NCBI RefSeq assembly: GCF_004784475.1
Contig: NZ_SRRT01000002.1
Location: forward strand, 1 to 64,000
Length of the DNA: 64,000 bases
DNA from: Streptomyces bauhiniae
GTDB taxonomy: Bacteria > Actinomycetota > Actinomycetes > Streptomycetales > Streptomycetaceae
Reading direction: 5' to 3'
The position numbers were made by a program, and so were the translations under genes. Every line of letters starts with the position of its first letter. Position 1 is the stretch's first letter. The notes beneath the pieces were generated by a model. It saw only the letters and a program-made list of their open reading frames with translations, searched no databases and was not told the origin of the DNA. Below, in pieces: positions 25,797-33,710 of this stretch.

Positions 25797-27641
25797 ATGC
25801 CGGTTCACAGACCCCGCTTCCTCGGCGCACTGCTGGCCCTCGCCCTCGCGCTCGGCGGAGTGCTCGCGCTCCCCTCCCCCGCCCGCGCCGCGTCGGCCGT
25901 GTGCGCGCTCTCCTGCGACACCCTCGATCCGTCCAAGGCACGCCAGGAGTCGTTCCCGGTGCCGGACCGCACCGTCAACGGCCGCCTCCTCAGGCTGCAT
26001 GTCTCCGAGCCGGACAGCATGGCCTGGGCCAGCGTGGACCAGGGCAAGCAGGGCGACGCGGTGTGGCTGGACCGCTCCTGGGACCGGGGCGCGAGCTGGG
26101 ACGGGCTGCTGGGGAAGGCGAGCATCCCCGCTTCGTGGACCGGCACCCGGACGCTCATGTACAACGTCACCGATCCGGTGGGCCACCGGCGCGGCTGGGT
26201 CCGGGCCTGCGCGGACGCGGCCGGGGTGACCTGCACGGACTGGTTCCGCCCCCGCGTGTGCGACGGCACCTCCTGCGACGGCGCCGACCCCGCCACGGCG
26301 GCCCGGGACGAGCGTCCGGTACCCGCGACCACCCTGTACGGGCGCACCATCAGCCTGCACATGGACCAGGCGAACGGGCTGGCCTGGGGCGTGGTGGAGA
26401 ACGGCGGCGCGGGCGACGAGATCTGGCTGGACCGCTCCTGGGACGAGGGCGCGAGCTGGCCGGAGGGTTCCTCACTCGGCCGGACCAGCGTGCCCTCCGG
26501 GTCGTCCTCCACGCGCACGGCGATGTTCGCCACCCGGGACCCGCGCGGGCTGCTGTACGGCGGTGCCGTGCGCGCCTGCGGGCGTGAGTCCGCGCACCAG
26601 GACGGCAGTTGCACCGCGTGGGCGCGTCCGGCACCGACGAGGGCGCGGGGCGCGGCGGACGCGCTGATGGCGTCGTACCGGACCGACGAGGGCTGGTGGC
26701 GCAGCAGTTGGTGGAACTCGGCGGTGGCGCTGACCTCGGTCGTCGACTTCGCGCGGGCCACCGGGACGCACGACTACGACTGGGCGGTGGCGCGTACCTT
26801 CGAGCAGAACAAGGGGGTCTTCCCGGCGGGCGGGCGCAGTTCGGACCCGGTGGAGGGGCACTTCATCAGCCGCGCCGTAGATGACGCGGCGTGGTGGGGG
26901 CTCGCGTGGGTGGCGGCGTACGACCTGACGCACGAGCAGCGGTATCTGGACGAGGCGGTGACCATCACCGACTATGTGCGCGGGTTCTGGGACACGAACA
27001 CCTGCGGCGGCGGGGTGTGGTGGAACCGGGAGCGCACGTACAAGAACGCGGTGACCAGCGGGCTGTATCTGTGGCTGACCTCGGCGCTGCACCAGCGGCT
27101 GAGCGGAGACACGGTGTGGGGCGCGCGGGCGGTGACGGCTGGTGACTGGTACCTGGGCAGCGGGCTGATCAACGGCTCGGGGCTGGTGAACGACGGGCTC
27201 ACCTCGGGGTGCGCCAACAACGGCCAGACGGTGTGGAGTTACAACCAGGGGCTGGCGATCGGCGGCTTCACCGAGCTGTGGCGGTCGACCGGGAACACGC
27301 GTTATCTCGACGCCGCGAAGCGGCTGGCGGACGCGGCGCTGTCCTCCTCCGCGCTGACGCGTGACGGGGTGCTGACCGAGTCGTGCGATGTGGGCGGCGC
27401 GAGTTGCGACGACAACCAGAAGCAGTTCAAGGGCGTGTTCGTCCGGCATCTCGCCGATCTGGCGTCCGCCACCGGCTCGTCGGCCTACCGCGCGTATCTG
27501 GTGCGGCAGGCCGACTCGGTGTGGGCCAAGGACCGGGACCCGCTGAACCGGCTCGGCCAGCGCTGGGCCGGCGGGAGCCCGAACCAGGTGGACTGGCGGA
27601 CCCAGGCGAGCGCGCTGGCGGCGCTGACCGCGGCCGGGTAA
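25797..27641 (+). CDS. Secreted GH76 endo-alpha-1,6-mannanase-type enzyme
   Basis: A 614-residue exported protein. Residues 1-31 are a signal peptide. Two tandem homologous modules (about 53-152 and 173-276) share WLDRSWD-GASW and RACxD/RACGR landmarks and cysteine pairs; I do not recognise this module. The GH76 alpha/alpha toroid covers the C-terminal half, with the catalytic Asp-Asp pair at 362-363 in RAVDDAAWWGLAW. GH76 enzymes cut alpha-1,6-mannan backbones such as those of fungal cell walls. GGAGGA precedes ATG 25797. It is divergent from the GH31 gene and convergent with the importer genes. Confidence 0.9.
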   Translation: MPVHRPRFLGALLALALALGGVLALPSPARAASAVCALSCDTLDPSKARQESFPVPDRTVNGRLLRLHVSEPDSMAWASVDQGKQGDAVWLDRSWDRGASWDGLLGKASIPASWTGTRTLMYNVTDPVGHRRGWVRACADAAGVTCTDWFRPRVCDGTSCDGADPATAARDERPVPATTLYGRTISLHMDQANGLAWGVVENGGAGDEIWLDRSWDEGASWPEGSSLGRTSVPSGSSSTRTAMFATRDPRGLLYGGAVRACGRESAHQDGSCTAWARPAPTRARGAADALMASYRTDEGWWRSSWWNSAVALTSVVDFARATGTHDYDWAVARTFEQNKGVFPAGGRSSDPVEGHFISRAVDDAAWWGLAWVAAYDLTHEQRYLDEAVTITDYVRGFWDTNTCGGGVWWNRERTYKNAVTSGLYLWLTSALHQRLSGDTVWGARAVTAGDWYLGSGLINGSGLVNDGLTSGCANNGQTVWSYNQGLAIGGFTELWRSTGNTRYLDAAKRLADAALSSSALTRDGVLTESCDVGGASCDDNQKQFKGVFVRHLADLASATGSSAYRAYLVRQADSVWAKDRDPLNRLGQRWAGGSPNQVDWRTQASALAALTAAG

Positions 27642-27663
27642 GTCCTGCGGTGCGAGGGGGCGT

Positions 27664-28686
27664 TCAGCCGACCCGGCGCCGCCTGGCCAGCCAGGTCTGG
27701 GCGACGACGACCAGGACGAGGAACGCCCCGCTGACCACCTGCTGGTAGGCGGAGTCGAGGGAGCCGATCTGGTTGATGACGTTCTGGATGACCTTCAGCA
27801 GCAGCACGCCGACGAGCGAGCCGCTGACGTAGCCGAGGCCACCGGTGAGGAGGGTGCCGCCGATGACGACGGCGGCGATGGCGTCCAGTTCCATGCCGTA
27901 GCCGAGGATGGTGACGCCGGAGGCGAGGTAGGCCGCGTTCAGCGCCCCGGCGAGGCCGGCCAGCAGCCCGGACAGGGTGTACACGCTGATCTTGGTGCGG
28001 GCGACCGGGGCGCCCATCAGCGCGGCCGCCTGTTCGTTGCCGCCGACGGCGTACACCCGCTGCCCGAACCGGGTGCTCCGCAGCAGCACGGCACCGCCCA
28101 CGAACAGAACCGCCGTGATCCAGACGGGAGTTCCGATGCCGAGCAGCTTGCCCTGGCCGAGAGAGGCGAAGACCGAGTCGGGGTCGACGAGGAAGGTGTC
28201 GGCGCCCTCGTCGGTGATGGCCAGCATGAGTCCGCGCGCGGCCAGCATCGAGGCGAGGGTGACGATGAACGGCGCGAGCCCGGTACGGGCCACCAGCAGC
28301 CCGTTGACGAACCCGATGGCGGCGCACACCGCCAGCGGCAGCAGCAGCGCGACGACCGTGCCGTACTGGGAGCCCCAGGCGGCGAGGACTCCGCCGAGGA
28401 CGAAGACGGAGCCGACGGAGAGGTCGATGCCGCCGCTGACGATGACGAAGGTCATGCCGAGGGCGACGGTGGCCAGGAACGACGAGGAGATGGCGATGTT
28501 GCCAAGGTTGTCGCCGGTGGCGAAGGAGTCGAAGGACAGCGAGGCCACGGCGGCGAGGACCACCAGGGCGACCAGGGCGCCGTGCCGCTGGGCCAGCGCG
28601 GCCACCCGGTCGCCGCGCCGGGCGGTGTCGCCGGGGGCGGGCGCGGTCCGTCCGGCGGCCGCGGGGTGTTCCTTGGTGCTGGGCAT
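27664..28686 (-). CDS. Sugar ABC permease, YjfF-like
   Basis: A 340-residue inner-membrane protein of the ribose-type permease family (FVIVSGGIDLSVGSVFVLGG; APFIVTLASMLAARGLM; YAVGGNEQAAALMGAP). It is the fourth gene of the binding protein-ATPase-permease-permease operon, the same order as E. coli ytfQ-ytfR-ytfT-yjfF, where two different permeases form a heterodimeric galactofuranose channel. Its ATG (28686) shares one base with the stop of the preceding permease gene; GTG 28689 is an alternative start. Confidence 0.88.
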   Translation of the reverse strand: MPSTKEHPAAAGRTAPAPGDTARRGDRVAALAQRHGALVALVVLAAVASLSFDSFATGDNLGNIAISSSFLATVALGMTFVIVSGGIDLSVGSVFVLGGVLAAWGSQYGTVVALLLPLAVCAAIGFVNGLLVARTGLAPFIVTLASMLAARGLMLAITDEGADTFLVDPDSVFASLGQGKLLGIGTPVWITAVLFVGGAVLLRSTRFGQRVYAVGGNEQAAALMGAPVARTKISVYTLSGLLAGLAGALNAAYLASGVTILGYGMELDAIAAVVIGGTLLTGGLGYVSGSLVGVLLLKVIQNVINQIGSLDSAYQQVVSGAFLVLVVVAQTWLARRRRVG

Positions 28687-29651
28687 CACCGTTTCCCCCT
28701 CTCCCGTGCCGCGTACACCGCGAGCACGATCACCACGGCCTGGGCGATCTGGGTCCAGGACGAGGGCAGGTCGTGTTTGATCAGGGTGGCCGTCAGGAGC
28801 TGGATGAGGACGGCGCCGGCCACCGTGCCGCCGATGCGTACGCGTCCGCCGGTGAGCGGGGTGCCGCCGACGACGACGGCGGTGATGGCGGAGAGTTCCA
28901 TCAGGTTCCCCAGCGAGCTGGGGTCGCTGGCCTGGAGCCGGGCTGTGGCGAGGAACCCGGCGACGGCGGCGAGGACGCCCGAGCAGACGTACACCGTGAT
29001 CAGGACCCGGTGCACCGGCAGCCCGGCGAGCTGGGCGGCGGGACGGCTGTCGCCGATGGCGAGGAGGCGGCGGCCGAAGGTGGTCCGGCGCACCACGAAG
29101 CCGACGACCAGGGCGAGGGCGGCCGCGATCAGCGCGAGGTAGGGGATGCCCACCACGCTGCCGGAGCCGAGGGTGGCCATGGCGGGGTCGCGCACGTCCT
29201 TGAGCTGGGGCAGCAGCACCAGGGCGATGCCCCGGCCGCCGACCATGAGCGCGAGGGTGGCGACGATGGGCTGGACGCCGATGAACGCGATGAGCGAGCC
29301 GTTGGCCAGGCCGATGACGGCGCCGCCGACCAGCGCGGCCACCAGGGCGAACCAGGGCCCGTAGCCGAGGTAGAGGGAGGTGACCGAGGTGGCCAGGGCC
29401 ATCACGGCGCCGACGGAGAGGTCGATGCCCTCGGTGCCGATGGCCAGGGCCATGCCGAGGGCGACGATCAGCACCGGGGAGACCTGGACGGCCTGGGTGC
29501 GGAAGTTCTCGCCGGAGACGAAGTGGTCGGTGAAGAACACGTTGAACAGCAGCAGGACGGCGAGGCCCAGGTAGACGCCGTAGTTCTGGAGCCAGCCGAC
29601 GACCGTGGACCGGTCGGGCAGCGTCCTGTTGTCCAGGGCGAGTTCAGTCAT
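28686..29651 (-). CDS. Sugar ABC permease, YtfT-like
   Basis: A 321-residue membrane protein of the same family (MALAIGTEGIDLSVGAVMAL; QPIVATLALMVGGRGIA; LAIGDSRPAAQLAGLP). With the downstream permease it would make the heterodimeric channel. Its start overlaps the ATPase stop by eight bases, so translation is coupled. The variant TEGIDLSVG in place of AGGIDLSVG and the pairing of two unlike permeases are features of YtfT/YjfF systems. Confidence 0.88.
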   Translation of the reverse strand: MTELALDNRTLPDRSTVVGWLQNYGVYLGLAVLLLFNVFFTDHFVSGENFRTQAVQVSPVLIVALGMALAIGTEGIDLSVGAVMALATSVTSLYLGYGPWFALVAALVGGAVIGLANGSLIAFIGVQPIVATLALMVGGRGIALVLLPQLKDVRDPAMATLGSGSVVGIPYLALIAAALALVVGFVVRRTTFGRRLLAIGDSRPAAQLAGLPVHRVLITVYVCSGVLAAVAGFLATARLQASDPSSLGNLMELSAITAVVVGGTPLTGGRVRIGGTVAGAVLIQLLTATLIKHDLPSSWTQIAQAVVIVLAVYAARERGKR

Positions 29652-31188
29652 GGCGGGGCGCCTCCTCCTCGGCGGCCTCGGCGATGGCCCGCAGGAGCTG
29701 GTCGGCGCCGACCTCGTCCCCGGTCAGCTCGCCGACGACCGAGCCGTCCCGGAGCACCACCACCCGGTCGGACCCTTCGATGAGCTCCTCCACGTCGGAG
29801 GAGATCAGCAGCACGCCGAGGCCGTTCTCGGCGAGTTCGTCGATGAGCTTCTGCACCTCGGCCTTGGCGCCGACGTCGATGCCGCGCGTCGGCTCGTCGA
29901 GCAGCAGCACCTTGGGGTGCATGGCCAGCCAGCGGGCCAGCAGCACCTTCTGCTGGTTGCCGCCGGAGAGTTCGCCGACCTTCTGGTGGGGGCTCGCGGC
30001 CTTGATCCGCAGCCGCTTCATGAAGGTGTCGACCACGGCGTCGACCTTGGCCTCGGAGACGAGCCCGAAGCGGGACATGCGGGGCAGCGCGGCCAGCGCG
30101 ATGTTCTCCCGGACGGAGAGGCCCGGCACGATGCCCTCGGACTTGCGGTCCTCGGGCAGCAGGCTGATCCCGGCCCGGATCGCGGCGGCGGCCGACCCGG
30201 TGCGCACCGGCCGGCCGTCCACGGTGACCTCTCCCCCGCCGATCGGGAGGGCGCCGGCGATGGCCTTGGCGGTCTCGGTACGCCCCGAGCCGAGCAGCCC
30301 GCCGAGGCCGACGACCTCGCCGGGGCGGATGTCGAGCGAGACGTCGTGCAGTTGGTGGCGCCGGTCCAGGTTCCGGGCGCTCAGCACCGGTTGGGACCCG
30401 GCGTCGTGGCTGCCGGTGAACTTGGTGACGCCCTCGGCGCGGACCTCGCTGGTCTCGCGGCCCAGCATCAGGGAGACCAATTGCAGGCGGCCGGTCTCGG
30501 CGAGCGGGCCGGTGTGCACCAGGCGGCCGTCGCGGAGCACGGTGACCGTGTCGCAGATGGCGTACAGCTCGTCCATGCGGTGGCTGACGTACAGCACGGC
30601 GATGCCCTGTTCGCGCAGGCGCCGGATGACGCCGAACAGGGTCTCCACCTCGCGGGGTTCGAGCGAGGAGGTGGGTTCGTCCATGACGACCACGCGGGCG
30701 TCGACCGAGACGGCGCGGGCGAGGGCGACCATCTGCTGGGCGCCGACGCCGAGTTCGCGCAAGGGACGGCGTACGTCGACGTGGACGCCGTACTCGGCCA
30801 TGGTCTCCTGCGCCTCGCGGTGCATACGGGCGAAGTCGATCAGGCCGAGGCGGGTACGGGGCTCGCGGCCGAGGAAGAGGTTGCGGGCCACGCTCATCAG
30901 GGGGATGAGGTTGACCTCCTGGTAGATCGTGGAGATCCCGGCGTGCTGCGCGGCGAGCGGGGTGGGGAAGGCCACCACCTCGCCCTGGTGGCGCAGTTCG
31001 CCCTCGTCGGGGCGGTACACCCCGGTGAGGACCTTGATCAGGGTGGACTTGCCCGCGCCGTTCTCGCCGACCAGGGCGTGGGTCTGGCCCGCCCGCAGGG
31101 TGAACGTCACGTCGTCCAGGGCCAGTACACCGGGGAAGCGCTTGGTCAGGCCGGTGACGGCGAGGACTTCGTCGGGTGGTGCGGTCAC
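29644..31188 (-). CDS. Sugar ABC ATPase, double-domain, YtfR-like
   Basis: A 514-residue fused ATPase. Domain 1 carries GENGAGKST, HRMDEL and LxEPREVE-type features; domain 2 has the degenerate Walker A GLLGSGRTE and the LSGGNQQKV signature usual for the Mgl/Rbs/Ytf ATPases. GTG 31188 is chosen because GGAG precedes it by eight bases; the ATG at 31209 has no such site. It powers the importer formed with the two permeases and the binding protein. The hairpin at 31228-31263 separates it from the binding-protein gene. Confidence 0.9.
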   Translation of the reverse strand: MTAPPDEVLAVTGLTKRFPGVLALDDVTFTLRAGQTHALVGENGAGKSTLIKVLTGVYRPDEGELRHQGEVVAFPTPLAAQHAGISTIYQEVNLIPLMSVARNLFLGREPRTRLGLIDFARMHREAQETMAEYGVHVDVRRPLRELGVGAQQMVALARAVSVDARVVVMDEPTSSLEPREVETLFGVIRRLREQGIAVLYVSHRMDELYAICDTVTVLRDGRLVHTGPLAETGRLQLVSLMLGRETSEVRAEGVTKFTGSHDAGSQPVLSARNLDRRHQLHDVSLDIRPGEVVGLGGLLGSGRTETAKAIAGALPIGGGEVTVDGRPVRTGSAAAAIRAGISLLPEDRKSEGIVPGLSVRENIALAALPRMSRFGLVSEAKVDAVVDTFMKRLRIKAASPHQKVGELSGGNQQKVLLARWLAMHPKVLLLDEPTRGIDVGAKAEVQKLIDELAENGLGVLLISSDVEELIEGSDRVVVLRDGSVVGELTGDEVGADQLLRAIAEAAEEEAPRHD

Positions 31189-31227
31189 GGCTGCTCTCCA
31201 TGGGGTCATGGGCGACGTGCCTGCTCG

Positions 31228-31263
31228 GGGCGCCGGGAGCCTTCAAGGAGGCTCCCGGCGCCC
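31228..31263 (-). ncRNA. Intercistronic hairpin after the YtfQ-like gene
   Basis: GGGCGCCGGGAGCCT (31228-31242) pairs perfectly with AGGCTCCCGGCGCCC (31249-31263) around a six-base loop. It lies 15 bases after the binding-protein stop and before the ATPase start, the same design as in the fructose operon, and probably gives excess binding protein through partial termination or mRNA protection. Confidence 0.6.
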
Positions 31264-31278
31264 GGTCGAAGTGGGCGC

Positions 31279-32364
31279 TCAGTACGCCTTGTTCAGGTCG
31301 GCCTTGGCGTTCGCCTCGGTGTACTGGCTGTCCTGGATGACGATGTCCTCGCCGACCGGCTTGCCCTGGGTGAAGGAGTCCAGGGTGGCGAAGGCCAGCG
31401 GCCCGAAGCGCGGGTTGGACTCGATGACGGCGCTGATCCAGCCGTCCGCGATGCCCTGTACGGCGTTGCGGGTGCCGTCGATCGTCACGATCTTCACGGC
31501 GCCGGGCTTCTTGCCGGCGCCCTTGAGGGCGTTGACCGCGCCGAGGCCCATCTCGTCGTTCTCGGCGTAGATCGCCTTGATGCCGGGCTTGGACTGGATG
31601 AGCTGCTCGGTGACCGACTGGCCCTTCTCGCGGGTGAACTCGCCGGTCTGCTTGAAGACGATCTTGAGTCCGGGGGCCTTGGCCTTGACGCGGTCCTCGA
31701 AGCCCTTGGTCCGCTCGGTGGTGACGTTGTTGCCGGCCGCGCCGAGCAGGATGGCGATCTCGCCCTTGCCGCCGGTGGCCGCGATCAACTGGTCGGCCGC
31801 GCGCCGCCCTTGGGCGACGAAGTCGGAGCCGATGAAGCTGACGTAGTCCTTGCAGGGGGCCGCGTTGATCTGCCGGTCGATGGTGATGATCGGGATCTTC
31901 TTGGCCTGGGCGGACCGGAGCACCGGCTCCCAGCCGTCGGAGTTCAGCGGGGCGATGACGAGGAGCTTGGCGCCCTTGGCGATGAGGTCCTGCACATCGC
32001 TGATCTGCTTGGAGAACTGCGACTGGGCGTTGGCGGTGAGCAGCTTGATGCCGCGCTTCTGGGCCTCGGCCTTGATGGAGGCCGTCTCCGCGATGCGGAA
32101 CGGGTTGGCCTCCTTCTCCGACTGGGAGAAGCCGACGGTGGCGTTCTTCAGGTCGAGCTTGTCGGCGCCGTAGTCGCCGATGGCGCAGGTCTTGCCGCCG
32201 CCGCTCTCGGCGACCTGCTTGCCCGCGTCGTCGCCGGCGCTACTCGTCTGCGCGGGGGCGGAGTTGTCGCTCTCGGACTTGGTGCAGCCGGTGACGAGCG
32301 CCAGCCCGGCGACGAGCCCCATGGCGAGGATGTTTCTGGTGGTGGTGCGGGAGTGCGGCTTCAT
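31279..32364 (-). CDS. YtfQ-like substrate-binding lipoprotein (furanose type)
   Basis: A 361-residue lipoprotein with lipobox LVTGCTK and an acidic linker. The core resembles E. coli YtfQ, the galactofuranose-binding protein, in order and spacing: VGFSQSEKEANPFR-AET, IAPLNSDGWEPVL, TIDRQI, GAAGNNVTTERTKGF, TGEFTREKGQ, YAENDEMGLGA and a Tyr at the C-terminus. That similarity is from memory, not computed. ATG 32364 is chosen because the mature lipobox follows at a normal distance. It heads the four-gene importer operon, whose promoter contains a LacI-type operator. Confidence 0.88.
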   Translation of the reverse strand: MKPHSRTTTRNILAMGLVAGLALVTGCTKSESDNSAPAQTSSAGDDAGKQVAESGGGKTCAIGDYGADKLDLKNATVGFSQSEKEANPFRIAETASIKAEAQKRGIKLLTANAQSQFSKQISDVQDLIAKGAKLLVIAPLNSDGWEPVLRSAQAKKIPIITIDRQINAAPCKDYVSFIGSDFVAQGRRAADQLIAATGGKGEIAILLGAAGNNVTTERTKGFEDRVKAKAPGLKIVFKQTGEFTREKGQSVTEQLIQSKPGIKAIYAENDEMGLGAVNALKGAGKKPGAVKIVTIDGTRNAVQGIADGWISAVIESNPRFGPLAFATLDSFTQGKPVGEDIVIQDSQYTEANAKADLNKAY

Positions 32365-32423
32365 GCGGATTACCCCACTTCGGGACTGCGGAAGGCCGTC
32401 CGGCCGTGACCAGATCAGGATGT

Positions 32424-32452
32424 TTTTTACATCGTTGGAAGTGCCGTGTAAA
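32424..32452 (-). promoter_or_regulatory. Promoter and operator of the YtfQ-type importer operon
   Basis: On the minus strand TTTACA (32452-32447) and TAAAAA (32429-32424) are 17 bases apart. The operator core CATCGTTG (32430-32437, one mismatch to CAACGTTG) fills the spacer next to the -10 box, so a bound repressor would exclude RNA polymerase. The leader to ATG 32364 would be about 50 bases. Confidence 0.72.
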
Positions 32453-32522
32453 CACCTTGTGCCGGGCGACACCGAACCGATACCAACGCCAACTGGGGCC
32501 TGCGCAACGGGATTTGCGCTGG

Positions 32523-33560
32523 TCAGAATGAGTGCGGACGCCGTCCGAGGGTGCTCTCCCGCTCCACCAGGGTGAAGCCGGGCTGGAGCAGCCGGGCGGC
32601 CCGGGGAGCCTCATGGTTCTGGTCGCCCTTGAGCCGGCCGACGACGGACTCGACGGCGAGCCGGGCGATGGCCTCCTTGTCGGGCGAGACGGTGGTCAGG
32701 GTGACGGCGGCGTACCGGGACTCGGTGACGTCGTCGAAGCCGACCACCGCGATGTCCTCGGGCACCCTCAGGCCCCGCTCGAACATCACCCGCATCGCGC
32801 CCAGCGCGACCAGGTCGTTGTAGGCGAACACCCCGTCGGGACGCTCCCCGGAGTCCAGCAGTTCCGCCATGGCGCGGGCGCCGTCCTCGTGGCCCCAACC
32901 GCTGGTGGTGGCGACCAGCCGGTCGTCCACCGCCACGCCGGAGGCGGCGAGTTCGGCCTGCCAGCCGATGAACCGCAGGTGGGCGGGCTGGTGCGAGTGG
33001 TCCCGGCGGGCGCCGAGGAAGGCGATCCGGCGCCGACCGAGGGCGAGCAGATGGCGTACGGCGGCGCGGGCGGCGGCGATGTTGTCGATGACGATGTGGT
33101 CGTAGGGCAGGTCGTAGCGGCGCTCGCCGAGCAGGACCAGGGGGGCGTCGTCGCGGCGGGCGGCGAGGTCCTCGGTCTCCAGCTCCAGCGGGCTGAGGAT
33201 CAGGCCGTCCATGACCCGGGCGCGGAAGCCCTGGCAGACCAGGATCTCCTGTTCGCGCTGGCCCTGGGTGTGGTCGAGCAGGACGGTGTACTCGTGCTGG
33301 GCGGCGGCGTCGATGACGGCGCCGGCGAGTTCCGCGAAGTAGGAGTTGCCGAGTTCCGGTACGGCCAGGCCGATGATCCCGGTGCGGCCCTTGCGGAGGT
33401 GACGAGCGGTCAGATTCGGCCGGTAGCCCAGCTCGTCGATGGCCGACTGGACGCGGGCCCGCATGGCCGGGGTGACGTGCGGATAGTCGTTGACCACGTT
33501 CGAGACGGTCTTCACGGAGACCCCCGCACGTTCGGCCACGTCCTTCAGACTCACGCGCAT
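32523..33560 (-). CDS. LacI-family regulator of the furanose/mannan locus
   Basis: A 345-residue repressor with an N-terminal helix-turn-helix (SLKDVAERAGVSVKTVSNVV), hinge and effector domain (GIIGLAVPELGNSYFAEL; DGVFAYNDLVALGAM). ATG 33560 has GGAGG seven bases upstream. It is divergent from the PA14-GH2 gene, with one operator between them, and its 3' end abuts the importer promoter. It is the likely ligand for the four CAACGTTG-like sites of the locus; the inducer may be a released furanose, which is inference. Confidence 0.9.
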   Translation of the reverse strand: MRVSLKDVAERAGVSVKTVSNVVNDYPHVTPAMRARVQSAIDELGYRPNLTARHLRKGRTGIIGLAVPELGNSYFAELAGAVIDAAAQHEYTVLLDHTQGQREQEILVCQGFRARVMDGLILSPLELETEDLAARRDDAPLVLLGERRYDLPYDHIVIDNIAAARAAVRHLLALGRRRIAFLGARRDHSHQPAHLRFIGWQAELAASGVAVDDRLVATTSGWGHEDGARAMAELLDSGERPDGVFAYNDLVALGAMRVMFERGLRVPEDIAVVGFDDVTESRYAAVTLTTVSPDKEAIARLAVESVVGRLKGDQNHEAPRAARLLQPGFTLVERESTLGRRPHSF

Positions 33561-33635
33561 CCTCAGTCCTCCCACGCCTCGTGTCAGACACCTGGACAGA
33601 GCGCAGGAGGCGTGTTCTCATGCCAACTGCCCTTG

Positions 33636-33651
33636 TTTCCAACGTTATACA
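33636..33651. promoter_or_regulatory. Operator (CAACGTTA) between lacI-type and GH2 genes
   Basis: TTTCCAACGTTATACA carries the core CAACGTTA at 33640-33647, one base from the GH31 and GH76 sites. It lies in the divergent region, 64 bases before GTG 33711 of the GH2 gene, and could control both the GH2 gene and the regulator itself. Confidence 0.68.
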
Positions 33652-33710
33652 AGATGTGCTGGAGCACGGGCAGAGCACGCACCCGCAACTCCGTTCCCCC
33701 GGAGGTACTC

